DNA from: Phycisphaerales bacterium
GTDB lineage: Bacteria; Planctomycetota; Phycisphaerae; Sedimentisphaerales; Anaerobacaceae
Assembly (NCBI GenBank): GCA_020343675.1
Contig: CP070806.1
Location: forward strand, 2,206,217 to 2,239,601
DNA length: 33,385 nt
Reading direction: 5' to 3'
This document shows positions 15,443 through 23,245 of the stretch, in pieces. Positions within the stretch are counted from its first letter, which is position 1; each line of letters begins with the position of its first letter. A program made the position numbers and the translations under genes. Below the pieces are notes generated by a model. That model was not told the DNA's origin, ran no database searches, and saw nothing but the letters and a program-made list of their open reading frames with translations.

Positions 15443-16903
15443 ATGAAACGACGTCCTTCTTCAATTCAGCTCGGTGGGGTCTTGATCGTGCTCCTGATCG
15501 GAGCGGTCCACGCCGGAGAGATCCGCGAGCGGGCGAATGCCACAGATCGCCTCGCGAATGTGCGCGATTTCGGCGCCGTCGGTGACGGCAAGGACGACGC
15601 CGGAGCCTTCCAGCGCGCGGTCGATTCAAGACGGGGCGATATCTTCGTGCCGCGCGGCACGTATCGATTCGGCAGAACCGTAGTAGCAGAGCTGGACCGC
15701 ATCGGGCCGCTCTCAATCACCGGATCGGGTACCGCGACGATTATCATGGCCGGCCCCGGCCCGGCGTTCAAGCTCGTCGGCACCCACGACGGCACAGCGG
15801 ACCCGAGCAGCGTCAAGGAGAACGTCTGGCTGAATCAGCGGATGCCGACCGTGAGCGGGCTGGAAATTGTCGGCGCGCACCGTGAGGCGTGCGGTATCGA
15901 AGCGACCGGCACGATGAAGGCGACCTTCTCGAAGCTCTCCATTCGCAAGGCTTTGCACGGCATTCACCTGACGAAGCGCAATCGCAACGTGATTATCTCC
16001 GATTGTCACGTCTATGAAAACCGTGGAATCGGAATATACCTCGATCACGTGGACCTGCACCAGATCAACGTCGGCAATTCGCACGTCAGCTACAACGCCG
16101 GAGGAGGCGTCGTGCAGCGGGCCGGTAACGTCCGAAACCTGCAAATCGGCAACTGCGATATCGAAGCGAACATGGGCCAGCAGACTCCTGCGACGGCGAA
16201 CGTCCTGATCGACGCGACGGGTGGCTCCATCGGCGAGATTGCTGTAACGGGCTGCACCCTTCAGCACACACACTCAGCGCCCGGCTCGGCCAATATCCGC
16301 ATCATCGGAGAAAGTGAGGTGCGGACCTATGCCCAGGGTGAGCGGCGGGGCGGCAATGTCACCATTACCGGAAATATCCTCAGCGACGTTCAGACCAACA
16401 TCCACCTTCGCAAGGTCCGCGGCGTGACCATTGTAGGCAACACTGTCTGGAAGGGTTATGAGCACGATTTTCTCATGGAAGATTGCTCGAACATCGTCGT
16501 CGGCTCGAATGTGCTCGACCGCAATCCGCGCTACCACTACGGCGACGGCGCCACTGCCAACCGGGGCCTTGTCTTTCGCAAATGCAGTCAGGTTGCCGTC
16601 ACTGGCTTGAACATCAACAACGTCCGGCGAAAAGAAGCCGCGGTCATCCTGAAAACATGCCGGGATTTCACCATTTCCGGCTGCGTCATCCTCGACTGCG
16701 ACCGGAGCGGCATCCTCATGGACGACGTTCAGGATACTGTCGTCTCAGGCTGCGTGGTTCGTGACACGCGGGAGCAGGCGGGCAAGACGGCGGCTCTTAT
16801 ACTCAGAAAAGGAAAGGATAATTTGATCGTGGGCAATCTCCTGAGCGGTAAGCTCGACGTCGCTGCCAACTCGGCCGAAGTTGCGAACAACCTGGAGAAT
16901 TGA
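15443..16903 (+). CDS. Secreted pectate-lyase-superfamily beta-helix protein
   Basis: This protein of 486 residues has a signal peptide (MKRRPSSIQLGGVLIVLLIG, cut near AVHAG). The segment 'VRDFGAVGDGKDDAGAFQRA' with 'GDIFVPRGTYRFG' is the signature of the Pectate_lyase_3 / GH28-like beta-helix family. About ten further rungs follow ('IIISDCHVYEN'-type, 'ITGNILSDVQTN', 'FTISGCVILDCDRSG'). Such enzymes act on pectin-like or other acidic polysaccharides, but substrate and catalytic residues are not visible by eye. It lies directly behind a second beta-helix gene with only 3 bases between them, so the pair is probably co-translated and acts on the same polymer. Confidence 0.85.
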   Translation: MKRRPSSIQLGGVLIVLLIGAVHAGEIRERANATDRLANVRDFGAVGDGKDDAGAFQRAVDSRRGDIFVPRGTYRFGRTVVAELDRIGPLSITGSGTATIIMAGPGPAFKLVGTHDGTADPSSVKENVWLNQRMPTVSGLEIVGAHREACGIEATGTMKATFSKLSIRKALHGIHLTKRNRNVIISDCHVYENRGIGIYLDHVDLHQINVGNSHVSYNAGGGVVQRAGNVRNLQIGNCDIEANMGQQTPATANVLIDATGGSIGEIAVTGCTLQHTHSAPGSANIRIIGESEVRTYAQGERRGGNVTITGNILSDVQTNIHLRKVRGVTIVGNTVWKGYEHDFLMEDCSNIVVGSNVLDRNPRYHYGDGATANRGLVFRKCSQVAVTGLNINNVRRKEAAVILKTCRDFTISGCVILDCDRSGILMDDVQDTVVSGCVVRDTREQAGKTAALILRKGKDNLIVGNLLSGKLDVAANSAEVANNLEN

Positions 16904-16929
16904 AGAGGCTCGTAGAATCAATAGACCGC

Positions 16930-16951
16930 ATGGGCAGAAAGACCTGCCCAT
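16930..16951. terminator. Shared hairpin between convergent genes
   Basis: ATGGGCAG (16930-16937) and CTGCCCAT (16944-16951) form an 8-bp perfect stem with a 6-base loop. It lies in the 71-base gap between two convergent genes, where a two-way terminator is expected. T-runs are poor on both sides. Confidence 0.5.
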
Positions 16952-16974
16952 CCTATTCTGGTAACCTGATTTCC

Positions 16975-18378
16975 TTAATCCGATGCGCATATCAACAGAA
17001 TGGCTTCGCCTTTCACCGGATTGGAAAAGGTGGTTTGTTGTTCTTCTGCAGAAACCTGGTCTTTCGAGACAGTCTTGCCCGCGTTCGGATCGAACCACTC
17101 GACGGAGTATTTGCCTTCCTTGAGTTTCACATCGAGCTTTGCCCCGCCTTCAGGCTGGTAAATCAGGTATTGCCTGCCCGGGTTTGCGAGACAATGCCCC
17201 GTCGTGGATAAGTCGTTCAGCGGCCTGCAATTGTTCAAATCCAGCCGCCCGGCGAACTCCAGGGCATAGCCCATACTGCGCCGCAGAGGCTCGAACTTCG
17301 CATCGAACGCGCTGCCTAAGACGACCCCGTCATACGGGTCCATGAATATCGGGTTCAACCCCCGCGTGAAGCTCTTCCATACCCAGCTCTGATTGCCCCC
17401 GATCCCCCATAGATGGTCGGTATCGGTGAGAATGACCTTTTGCCCATCATTTGCTGGCGGATTGTCCCGATAGCCGCCTTCGGGATTCGGGGAAATCCAG
17501 TCCGCCGGACTGTCGAACAGGTCCTGATTCTTACCCCCTCTGAATTGAAACGTCATCCCGACCGGATGCTGCACGGGTTTGCCTCTCTCGCATTCGTGGA
17601 TATACCGTATCATAGCGTATTGCCACTGTGTGGATTCAGAATGGTTCTCGTTGGAGATTTCATACAGGACGTTGTCCAAATCATTGACGGTATCAACGAC
17701 CTTGTGGATGTACGTCTTCTGAACCTCGGTCACTTCAGGGACGGCCAGCTCGTGCACCTCCAGCCCCATGCCGTCGCCGTTTATATCGCCGTTGACTCCG
17801 TTGATGTTGTTTTGCGGGTGGAACGGGTGCATCTTCCAGCCGTTCTCGATACGCTGCATCGCCCAGCCTTCGAACAGCATGATCGAAACGTAGATCCCGT
17901 TCTCGCGCGCTGCCTCGACTCTCTGTCGCAGTCGATCGAAATAGCGCGGATTGAACTGCGTCAGATCGAATTTCGGCTTGTCGTCCAGTGCTTTGCCCTC
18001 GCCGCTCCGGAGCCAGGGATGGGGCCTGACGCTGAACTGCGTCACATCTTTGCGAGCATGGGCGCCGTTAGCCTTTGTATCCCACTGCACCATCTCCCAG
18101 GCCCACATCCGCATGAAGTTGTGGCCGAGTCCCTTCATCCACTTAAGATAGGCCTCGTAGTCGAACGCGACAGGCGGGTCTTCGGGGCCCATATCTACCA
18201 GGTTGTACCACACGTGCGAGCCGACCAGCAGAAGGGCCCTACCGTCCTTGTCCGCGAAGTGGCGCGGATTATCCCGGCAGATTCGTAGAGGTCCATGTGT
18301 TGGCTCTGCCTCGGCGGCCGCAGCGACAGAGAGCATGAATAACAAGCAGGTAAATATGGGGCTTTTCCTGAAGTTCAT
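16975..18378 (-). CDS. Secreted TIM-barrel glycoside hydrolase-like protein
   Basis: This protein of 467 residues has a signal peptide (about 1-24, MNFRKSPIFTCLLFMLSVAA). The N-terminal 'PRHFADKDGRALLLVGSHVW' opening, 'WMKGLGHNFMRMWAWEM' and 'YEISNENHS' are typical of planctomycete clan-A-like glycosidases (DUF4038/DUF6298 type). The Glu in ISNEN would be the acid/base. A C-terminal beta-sandwich of about 85 residues (QYLIYQPEGG...KYSVEWFDPNAG) resembles the 'putative collagen-binding' domain usually found at the end of such enzymes. It should hydrolyse a plant or algal polysaccharide outside the cell; the substrate is unknown. It is transcribed towards the beta-helix pair. Confidence 0.8.
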   Translation of the reverse strand: MNFRKSPIFTCLLFMLSVAAAAEAEPTHGPLRICRDNPRHFADKDGRALLLVGSHVWYNLVDMGPEDPPVAFDYEAYLKWMKGLGHNFMRMWAWEMVQWDTKANGAHARKDVTQFSVRPHPWLRSGEGKALDDKPKFDLTQFNPRYFDRLRQRVEAARENGIYVSIMLFEGWAMQRIENGWKMHPFHPQNNINGVNGDINGDGMGLEVHELAVPEVTEVQKTYIHKVVDTVNDLDNVLYEISNENHSESTQWQYAMIRYIHECERGKPVQHPVGMTFQFRGGKNQDLFDSPADWISPNPEGGYRDNPPANDGQKVILTDTDHLWGIGGNQSWVWKSFTRGLNPIFMDPYDGVVLGSAFDAKFEPLRRSMGYALEFAGRLDLNNCRPLNDLSTTGHCLANPGRQYLIYQPEGGAKLDVKLKEGKYSVEWFDPNAGKTVSKDQVSAEEQQTTFSNPVKGEAILLICASD

Positions 18379-18878
18379 CGTCCTTCCTTTCGCATCAAAG
18401 GAAATGTGCGCATCCTATCCTGAATGGCCCGGAGGTCTCCATTGTGCCGACATTCTACAGGCTCAGCACACAGACAACAATTCAATTAGATCGCAAGAAT
18501 TCAACCGTGGATTTCGCTGATTACGCTGGATGAACAGACTCACACTTTGTAGTCTAAAGACAAACACCCATAAACACAACCGCCACAAGTGTCAATGAAA
18601 AGTGCGCGAATGAAGCTTTGTACACCAGGTCACGGCGATTTTTGCTGGAAATCCATCTGCAAATGTGATTTAGTATCGGTACAATCAATAATGCGTAAAC
18701 CGTTGAGAACTAACAAGCTCAAATTCATAAGCAGGGCGGGGATCGTACAGTGCAAAGATTACGGGGCTTAACGCTGGTTCCGGTCAGTCTCTGCGGAGAG
18801 AATAATGTGGATGCAGTTGTCGCATGAAGAATCCCGAAGCCCAAGAGTCGATTTGTCGCATTTCTGGGAGGATCACCT
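18379..18878. other. 500-base divergent intergenic region
   Basis: This gap separates the minus-strand glycosidase from the plus-strand sulfatase and must carry both promoters. On the minus strand a perfect TTGACA (18595-18590) with TATGGG 17 bases downstream (18572-18567) is a candidate. On the plus strand TTGTCGCAT occurs twice in the leader (18817-18825 and 18853-18861), 36 bases apart, which might be a regulator site. No convincing gene or RNA was seen; the short open frames here have no ribosome-binding sites or recognisable products. Confidence 0.4.
18567..18595 (-). promoter_or_regulatory. Candidate promoter for the glycosidase gene
   Basis: On the minus strand TTGACA (18595-18590) is followed after 17 bases by TATGGG (18572-18567). 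The -35 is perfect and the -10 is poor. It would leave a leader of almost 190 bases. Confidence 0.3.
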
Positions 18879-20390
18879 ATGAACGGATTCCAAAGCAGTA
18901 GACGCGATTTCCTCAAACTGACTATAGGGACAACCTTGGGCTACCCGTTCGTGCTAAATGCTCAGGGCCGCAGTCGAGGGGACACGGGAGGTCCTAATCT
19001 GCTCATCATTCAGACCGATGAACACAACTTCCGTACCTTAGGCTGTTACCGGCGCACACTGACGCCGGATCAAGCGTTTGTGTGGGGACCGGAGGCCGTG
19101 GTCGAGACCCCAAACATTGACTGGCTTGCTGAGCAGGGGGCCCTGTGTACCCGCTTTTATGCCACCACGCCGGTATGTTCCCCTTCGCGGTCCTCGTTTG
19201 TGTCAGGCCGGTATCCTCAGAATACCCCCGTCGTGTCGAACAACATCCCCATGGCAGACGACACTGCAACCTTTGCGGAAATCCTTGGGCAGCGGGGCTA
19301 TGCCTGTGGTTATGCCGGTAAATGGCACCTCGACGGCTCGGGTAAACCCCAATGGGAACCGAAGCGTCGCTTCGGCTTTGCCGACAACCGCTATATGTTT
19401 AATCGCGGCCACTGGAAACAACTGGAGGACACGCCCGAGGGCCCACGCGTGGCGGCGCGAGATAAGAACGACAAACCCACCTATAGTATTGAAGGGGCCA
19501 CCGAGCTGAACTTCACGACGGACTTTCTGACGGACACGACCATCGACTTCATTAAGAGTCATGAGGATCAGTCGTTCTGCTATATGGTTAGCTATCCGGA
19601 TCCGCATGGTCCCAATACGGTGCGTGCGCCATACGATGTGATGTTCAATCATGTGGAATTCGAAACACCGCGCACGGCCGATAAGCCTGACGCCGGCCTG
19701 CCGAGTTGGGGCAAGAAGGCCAGGAACACCATCTCCGACAAAGCCCTGGCCAAGTACTTCGGCATGGTCAAGTGCATCGACGACAACGTTGGTCGTCTCC
19801 TGGATACCCTGCGGCAACTCAATCTTCTGGATAACACCATCGTGGTCTTCACCGCCGATCACGGCGATCTGTGTGGTGAGCACAGTCGCGATAATAAGGG
19901 GGTCCCCTATGAAGCTTCGGCCAAGATCCCTTTGGTGCTGTATTACCCCACCAGAGTCCCGGCCGAGACGCTGGTCCATGAAGCCCTATCGTCTGTTGAC
20001 TTTCTGCCGACGGTTTTGAGATTAATGGAGATACCCACGGCCGGCGCAGAGGAAGGACGTGACGCCTCGACCTTGTTTATGACCGGTCAGGCTCCGAGTG
20101 ACTGGCAGGACGTCGCCTTCTTCCGCGGCACAGGCAGCAGTGATAAGAATTGGCTGGCGGCCGTGACGCGGCGTTACAAAGTCGTGTACTCGCCCAAGGA
20201 CAATCCCTGGCTGTTTGACTTGGAAGACGACCCCGATGAATTGACCAACTACTATCAGGACCCCTCCTACAGAGATACCGTGCGACACCTGGCGCAATCC
20301 CTCTTGGATTACGGCCAACGCTGTCGGGATGCCCGTGTCGAGGAACCGTCGATTCAAGCTGCCCTGATCGCCGCGGCCACCCTGCGTTAG
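18879..20390 (+). CDS. Tat-exported sulfatase (formylglycine type)
   Basis: This protein of 503 residues begins with a twin-arginine signal (SSRRDFLKL, residues 6-14). 'LLIIQTDEHN' gives the first metal-site acids (D47, E48). 'CSPSR' at residues 100-104 is the C-x-P-x-R signature whose Cys is converted to formylglycine. Later 'GKWHLDG' and 'VVFTADHGDLCGEH' supply further metal and sulfate ligands. It hydrolyses sulfate esters, probably on algal or host polysaccharides, in the periplasm or outside. GGGAGG (18866-18871) is 7 bases before ATG. An anaerobic or aerobic sulfatase-maturing enzyme must be encoded elsewhere. Planctomycete genomes carry many paralogues, so the subfamily and sugar are not assigned. 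Confidence 0.95.
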   Translation: MNGFQSSRRDFLKLTIGTTLGYPFVLNAQGRSRGDTGGPNLLIIQTDEHNFRTLGCYRRTLTPDQAFVWGPEAVVETPNIDWLAEQGALCTRFYATTPVCSPSRSSFVSGRYPQNTPVVSNNIPMADDTATFAEILGQRGYACGYAGKWHLDGSGKPQWEPKRRFGFADNRYMFNRGHWKQLEDTPEGPRVAARDKNDKPTYSIEGATELNFTTDFLTDTTIDFIKSHEDQSFCYMVSYPDPHGPNTVRAPYDVMFNHVEFETPRTADKPDAGLPSWGKKARNTISDKALAKYFGMVKCIDDNVGRLLDTLRQLNLLDNTIVVFTADHGDLCGEHSRDNKGVPYEASAKIPLVLYYPTRVPAETLVHEALSSVDFLPTVLRLMEIPTAGAEEGRDASTLFMTGQAPSDWQDVAFFRGTGSSDKNWLAAVTRRYKVVYSPKDNPWLFDLEDDPDELTNYYQDPSYRDTVRHLAQSLLDYGQRCRDARVEEPSIQAALIAAATLR

Positions 20391-20425
20391 GACGTTTGGC
20401 GGGCGTACCGCATGGTCCTTTCTGA

Positions 20426-20451
20426 GAGCCTGTCCGAGTAGTAATACTCGG
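20426..20451. repeat. Small palindrome resembling an IS5-type terminal repeat
   Basis: CCGAGTA (20434-20440) and TACTCGG (20445-20451) form a 7-bp stem with loop GTAA. The left arm, GAGCCTGTCCGAGTAG, matches 13 of 16 bases of the terminal repeat of the IS at 33093 (GAGCCTATCCGAATAA). It may be a remnant of two IS ends brought together, or a simple terminator after the sulfatase gene. Confidence 0.4.
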
Positions 20452-20540
20452 GATAGCCGCCGGTTTTTCCGGTTTTTGCGTTGCCCATGCCCTTGGGCCG
20501 CCGTGGTGCTCAGAATTCTTCGGGCCGTCTTCATTTGAGG

Positions 20541-20656
20541 CCAGACTTCTCCGGTCGCTGCGCTCGGTCGAAGTGACAAGGAGGAGGATGACTCGGCGCA
20601 CTCCCGCAGAGGCAGCCGAGTTACCTCTGTCATGTCGAGTGCAATCGAGATGTCTG
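20541..20656. repeat. Hairpin repeat, REP/MITE-like
   Basis: The left arm starts CCAGACTTCTC and contains GGTCGAAGTGACA. The right arm (about 20624-20656) is its imperfect reverse complement, ending GAGATGTCTGG. Inside, ACTCGGC (20591-20597) pairs with GCCGAGT (20615-20621). The whole 116 bases can fold into one long imperfect hairpin. The core 'TCGCTGCGCTCGGTCGAAGTGACA' style of sequence is known from dispersed intergenic repeats in many bacterial genomes. It lies in the 515-base gap 20391-20905; a promoter at 20835 is the only other item seen there. Confidence 0.65.
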
Positions 20657-20834
20657 GCTGCGGACGATGATTCCCTTGCTTTCGTCACCCGGTCTCTCCG
20701 CGCGGCCTGCCCTGAATGTACTTCAAAGGAGGAACTTCGTTGGGGTGTGTTTGAAAAGCCTTTCGAGACACCTCCGGCGATTCCATATCCTTCAAACAAA
20801 ACGCCCGCTCGTTCATCGCGGGAAGGAAAAAGGC

Positions 20835-20863
20835 TTGAAAATGACGCCGGAGCGGATTCTAAT
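20835..20863 (+). promoter_or_regulatory. Candidate promoter for the deoxyribosyltransferase-like gene
   Basis: TTGAAA (20835-20840) and TCTAAT (20858-20863) are separated by 17 bases, about 40 bases before the ATG at 20906. Confidence 0.5.
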
Positions 20864-20905
20864 GGCGGCCGGAATGCGACATGGACCGGGTTTGAAGTTG
20901 GCAGC

Positions 20906-21418
20906 ATGAAGAAGATATTCTACGGGGCAGCCATCCAGGGGGCACAGGATCGCCGCGCGAGGGCTCACGTCCACAGGGGCTTGATCGAACATATTAAAGG
21001 CCGGGGCTTCGCGATCGCATTCGAGCACACGTGCGGCGAGACTGTCGCTCAGACGGCCGAATTGCTCGAAAAGGCTCTTGGCCCGCTTCCGCCGCTGGGG
21101 ATGGAGCGAACCGTCTATGTGCGCAGGAAAATCGTCGAAGCCCTCGAAAGTGATATTGCCGGCTACATCTTCGAGGTATCGACGCCGGCCCTGGGAACCG
21201 GCATCGAACTGGCCCATGCGTATCTGAGGCCCAGACTTGACCTGTCCGAAGTGCCCATCCTGCTGCTCTATGAAAAGGATTTCTGGCCGAACAAGCTGAC
21301 CTCCATGATTCGCGGGATAACACCCGAAGAAATACCGACTCTGGTTCTGAGAGAATATGTCGATTTGGAGGAAGCAAAATCTCATGTCTCTGAATTCCTC
21401 GAAACTGTCAGTGTTTGA
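20906..21418 (+). CDS. Nucleoside 2-deoxyribosyltransferase-like protein
   Basis: This protein of 170 residues fits the nucleoside deoxyribosyltransferase / deoxynucleotide N-hydrolase superfamily. It has an N-terminal 'KKIFYGAAIQG' (family pattern 'KIYxAxxIRG'), an EHT segment after the second strand, and 'FEVSTPALGTGIELAHAY', which matches the catalytic 'E-x-S-x-P-S-x-G-x-G-x-E' motif. Members cleave or transfer the N-glycosidic bond of (deoxy)nucleosides or their monophosphates. No signal peptide is present. ATG 20906 is chosen because homology starts there; the open frame extends upstream to 20573 but that part is a repeat and reads as nonsense. The gene overlaps the next by 35 bases. The ribosome-binding site is weak. 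Confidence 0.72.
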   Translation: MKKIFYGAAIQGAQDRRARAHVHRGLIEHIKGRGFAIAFEHTCGETVAQTAELLEKALGPLPPLGMERTVYVRRKIVEALESDIAGYIFEVSTPALGTGIELAHAYLRPRLDLSEVPILLLYEKDFWPNKLTSMIRGITPEEIPTLVLREYVDLEEAKSHVSEFLETVSV

Positions 21419-23216
21419 GTCCCGTCGCAGAAGTATAGATGCCTTGTTACTGCTGATGGCACTCTGCGGGGCCATGGTGGGCATAGCCTCTTGTGATCGA
21501 TCCGTCGAACCCGGCCCCCGCAAGATCGCCTTTATCGCAGGTAAGCCCACCCACGGCGAAGGCAGCCACTCGTGGGAAGACGTCGCCAAGCTTCTGAGAC
21601 AATGTTTGCTCGATGCGCCGGATGTCGAGCCTCTGCAAATCGATATTCACATGAACGGCTGGCCCGAGGATCCGGCCGCGTTGGACGACGCCGATGCGAT
21701 TGTGTTTCTCTCGGACGGGTATAAGGACCACCCGCTCAATGAGCTGGCGCGAGCCGCGAAGATTCGCAAGCTCGCTAAACGCGGCATCGGCCTGGCGTTT
21801 CTTCACTATGCCGTCGAGCCTCCTGAGAACGGGGAGGCGGATTTTCTGGAGTGGATGGGAGGCTGCTACGAGCGAGGCTATTCCCAGAACCCGAGAAATA
21901 CGGTAGCTGTGACGCCCGTGCCGAACGACCACCCGATTTGCCGCGGGTGCAGCGGTTACATTGCCGAAGACGAATGGTATTTCGATATCCGCTTTCGCCC
22001 GGAGAACGAGGGGGTCGTGCCTATCCTGACCGGCAAGCTGCCGCCCTGGGCCCCCGAGGACAAGGTCGTCGCCTGGGCGGCGACGCGCGACGACGGCGGC
22101 CGGGGTTTCGGCTTCGCGGGCGGGCACTATGACCACAACTGGCACATGGAGCCGTTTCGCAAGCTGGCCCTGAACGCAATTCTGTGGGTAGCCAAAGCAA
22201 AGGTGCCCAAGAGCGGCGTCATATCCGTTCAGCCATGGCGCTTTGTCAGCATCCCTGATTTTGTGAACGTTGACCTGACGTACCCGCAGCCCGGCTGGGA
22301 CGAGACGCTGGATTACGTGCTTGGAGCAATCAAGGCCGAGAATCCGGAGTTTGTCCTCGTGGCGGGCGATCTGGTGATGGGCCGCTGGCCGGACAAGCAG
22401 AGCATTGAGAAATACGCAGCCACTTATTATCCGGCCTGGGTCAAACGCATGACCGATCACGGGCTGAGATTCTACACGGCTATCGGCGACCACGAAATCG
22501 GCGACAATCCCTGGCCCGAAGAAAAGGCGGCCCTGGTCCCGTACTTCAAGCGGCAGTTTCAAAAACACCTCGCGATGCCGCTGAACGGCCCGCTTCGCAT
22601 GAGAGGCACCGCGTTCTGGCTCAACTATGAAAACACACTGTTCATCAGCGTGGATGTGTTCGAGAAAGGAACCGGCCCCCAGGGCGGCATTGTGCCCAAG
22701 GTCACGGGCGCGCAATTAGAGTGGCTCGAGCAGGTCATCACGGAAAATCCGGGCGTCCGGCATATCGTTGTCATGGGGCACACCCCGATTCTGGGGCCTG
22801 TGGCGAAAGAAAGTTCCAGCGGCCTGATGCTGGAAGGGGGGCGGGAGTCGCCCCTCTGGCAGGTCCTCAGCAAGCACAAAGTCGATCTGTATTTGTGCGG
22901 CGAGGTACATGCCATTACTTGCACACAAGCCGACGGCGTTTTGCAGACTGCGCACGGAGGTCTGTTCGGCTACAACGCAAAAGTGAATTATCTCGTGGCT
23001 ACCGTCCGGGGCGATAAAATCGGTTTAGAGCTGAAGGAGCTTGCCATTGTCAACGAGGGAGATCGCCTCTGGCAAGAAGGAAACAATCGTCCTCACGAAC
23101 GCGTATCCATTGCCGACGAGGTCAGAGAGCAGGGATTTGTTACCGTCGGGACCGCGACGCTTGATGCAGCCAGCGGCAGCCCAACGTTGATAAACGCAAC
23201 GGGCTGCTTCGAGTGA
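21384..23216 (+). CDS. Lipoprotein with ThuA-like and metallophosphoesterase domains
   Basis: This protein of 610 residues has a lipoprotein signal (DALLLLMALCGAMVGIASC). Domain 1 (about 35-275) is ThuA-like: 'KIAFIAGKPTHGEGSHSWED', 'ADAIVFLSDGYKDHPL' and 'GIGLAFLHYAVEP', ending 'FRKLALNAILWVAK'. Domain 2 (about 290-560) is a calcineurin-like phosphoesterase: 'FVLVAGDLVMG', 'YTAIGDHEIGDN', 'IVVMGHTPIL' and 'CGEVHAIT'. The usual first D-x-H motif reads PDFVNVDL, so one metal site may be altered. ThuA proteins are linked to sugar metabolism and often sit with Gfo/Idh genes. The start is set by GGAGGA (21367-21372), inside the upstream gene, so the two genes are probably coupled. It is anchored outside the inner membrane. 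Confidence 0.85.
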   Translation: MSLNSSKLSVFESRRRSIDALLLLMALCGAMVGIASCDRSVEPGPRKIAFIAGKPTHGEGSHSWEDVAKLLRQCLLDAPDVEPLQIDIHMNGWPEDPAALDDADAIVFLSDGYKDHPLNELARAAKIRKLAKRGIGLAFLHYAVEPPENGEADFLEWMGGCYERGYSQNPRNTVAVTPVPNDHPICRGCSGYIAEDEWYFDIRFRPENEGVVPILTGKLPPWAPEDKVVAWAATRDDGGRGFGFAGGHYDHNWHMEPFRKLALNAILWVAKAKVPKSGVISVQPWRFVSIPDFVNVDLTYPQPGWDETLDYVLGAIKAENPEFVLVAGDLVMGRWPDKQSIEKYAATYYPAWVKRMTDHGLRFYTAIGDHEIGDNPWPEEKAALVPYFKRQFQKHLAMPLNGPLRMRGTAFWLNYENTLFISVDVFEKGTGPQGGIVPKVTGAQLEWLEQVITENPGVRHIVVMGHTPILGPVAKESSSGLMLEGGRESPLWQVLSKHKVDLYLCGEVHAITCTQADGVLQTAHGGLFGYNAKVNYLVATVRGDKIGLELKELAIVNEGDRLWQEGNNRPHERVSIADEVREQGFVTVGTATLDAASGSPTLINATGCFE

Positions 23217-23245
23217 CTTGCGGGATTGTGGTGTTGGTTGAAAGC

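Noticed and set aside
17413..18288. Plus-strand open frame (291 codons) opposite the glycosidase gene
   Set aside because: The minus-strand protein has a signal peptide and conserved glycosidase motifs; the plus-strand frame is its shadow in GC-rich sequence.
20573..20905. Upstream extension of the deoxyribosyltransferase-like frame
   Set aside because: The extension translates the hairpin repeat and low-complexity spacer; family similarity starts at the ATG at 20906.
21447..22715. Minus-strand open frame (422 codons) across the ThuA-phosphoesterase gene
   Set aside because: Shadow of a gene with two recognisable domains; no independent start signals.
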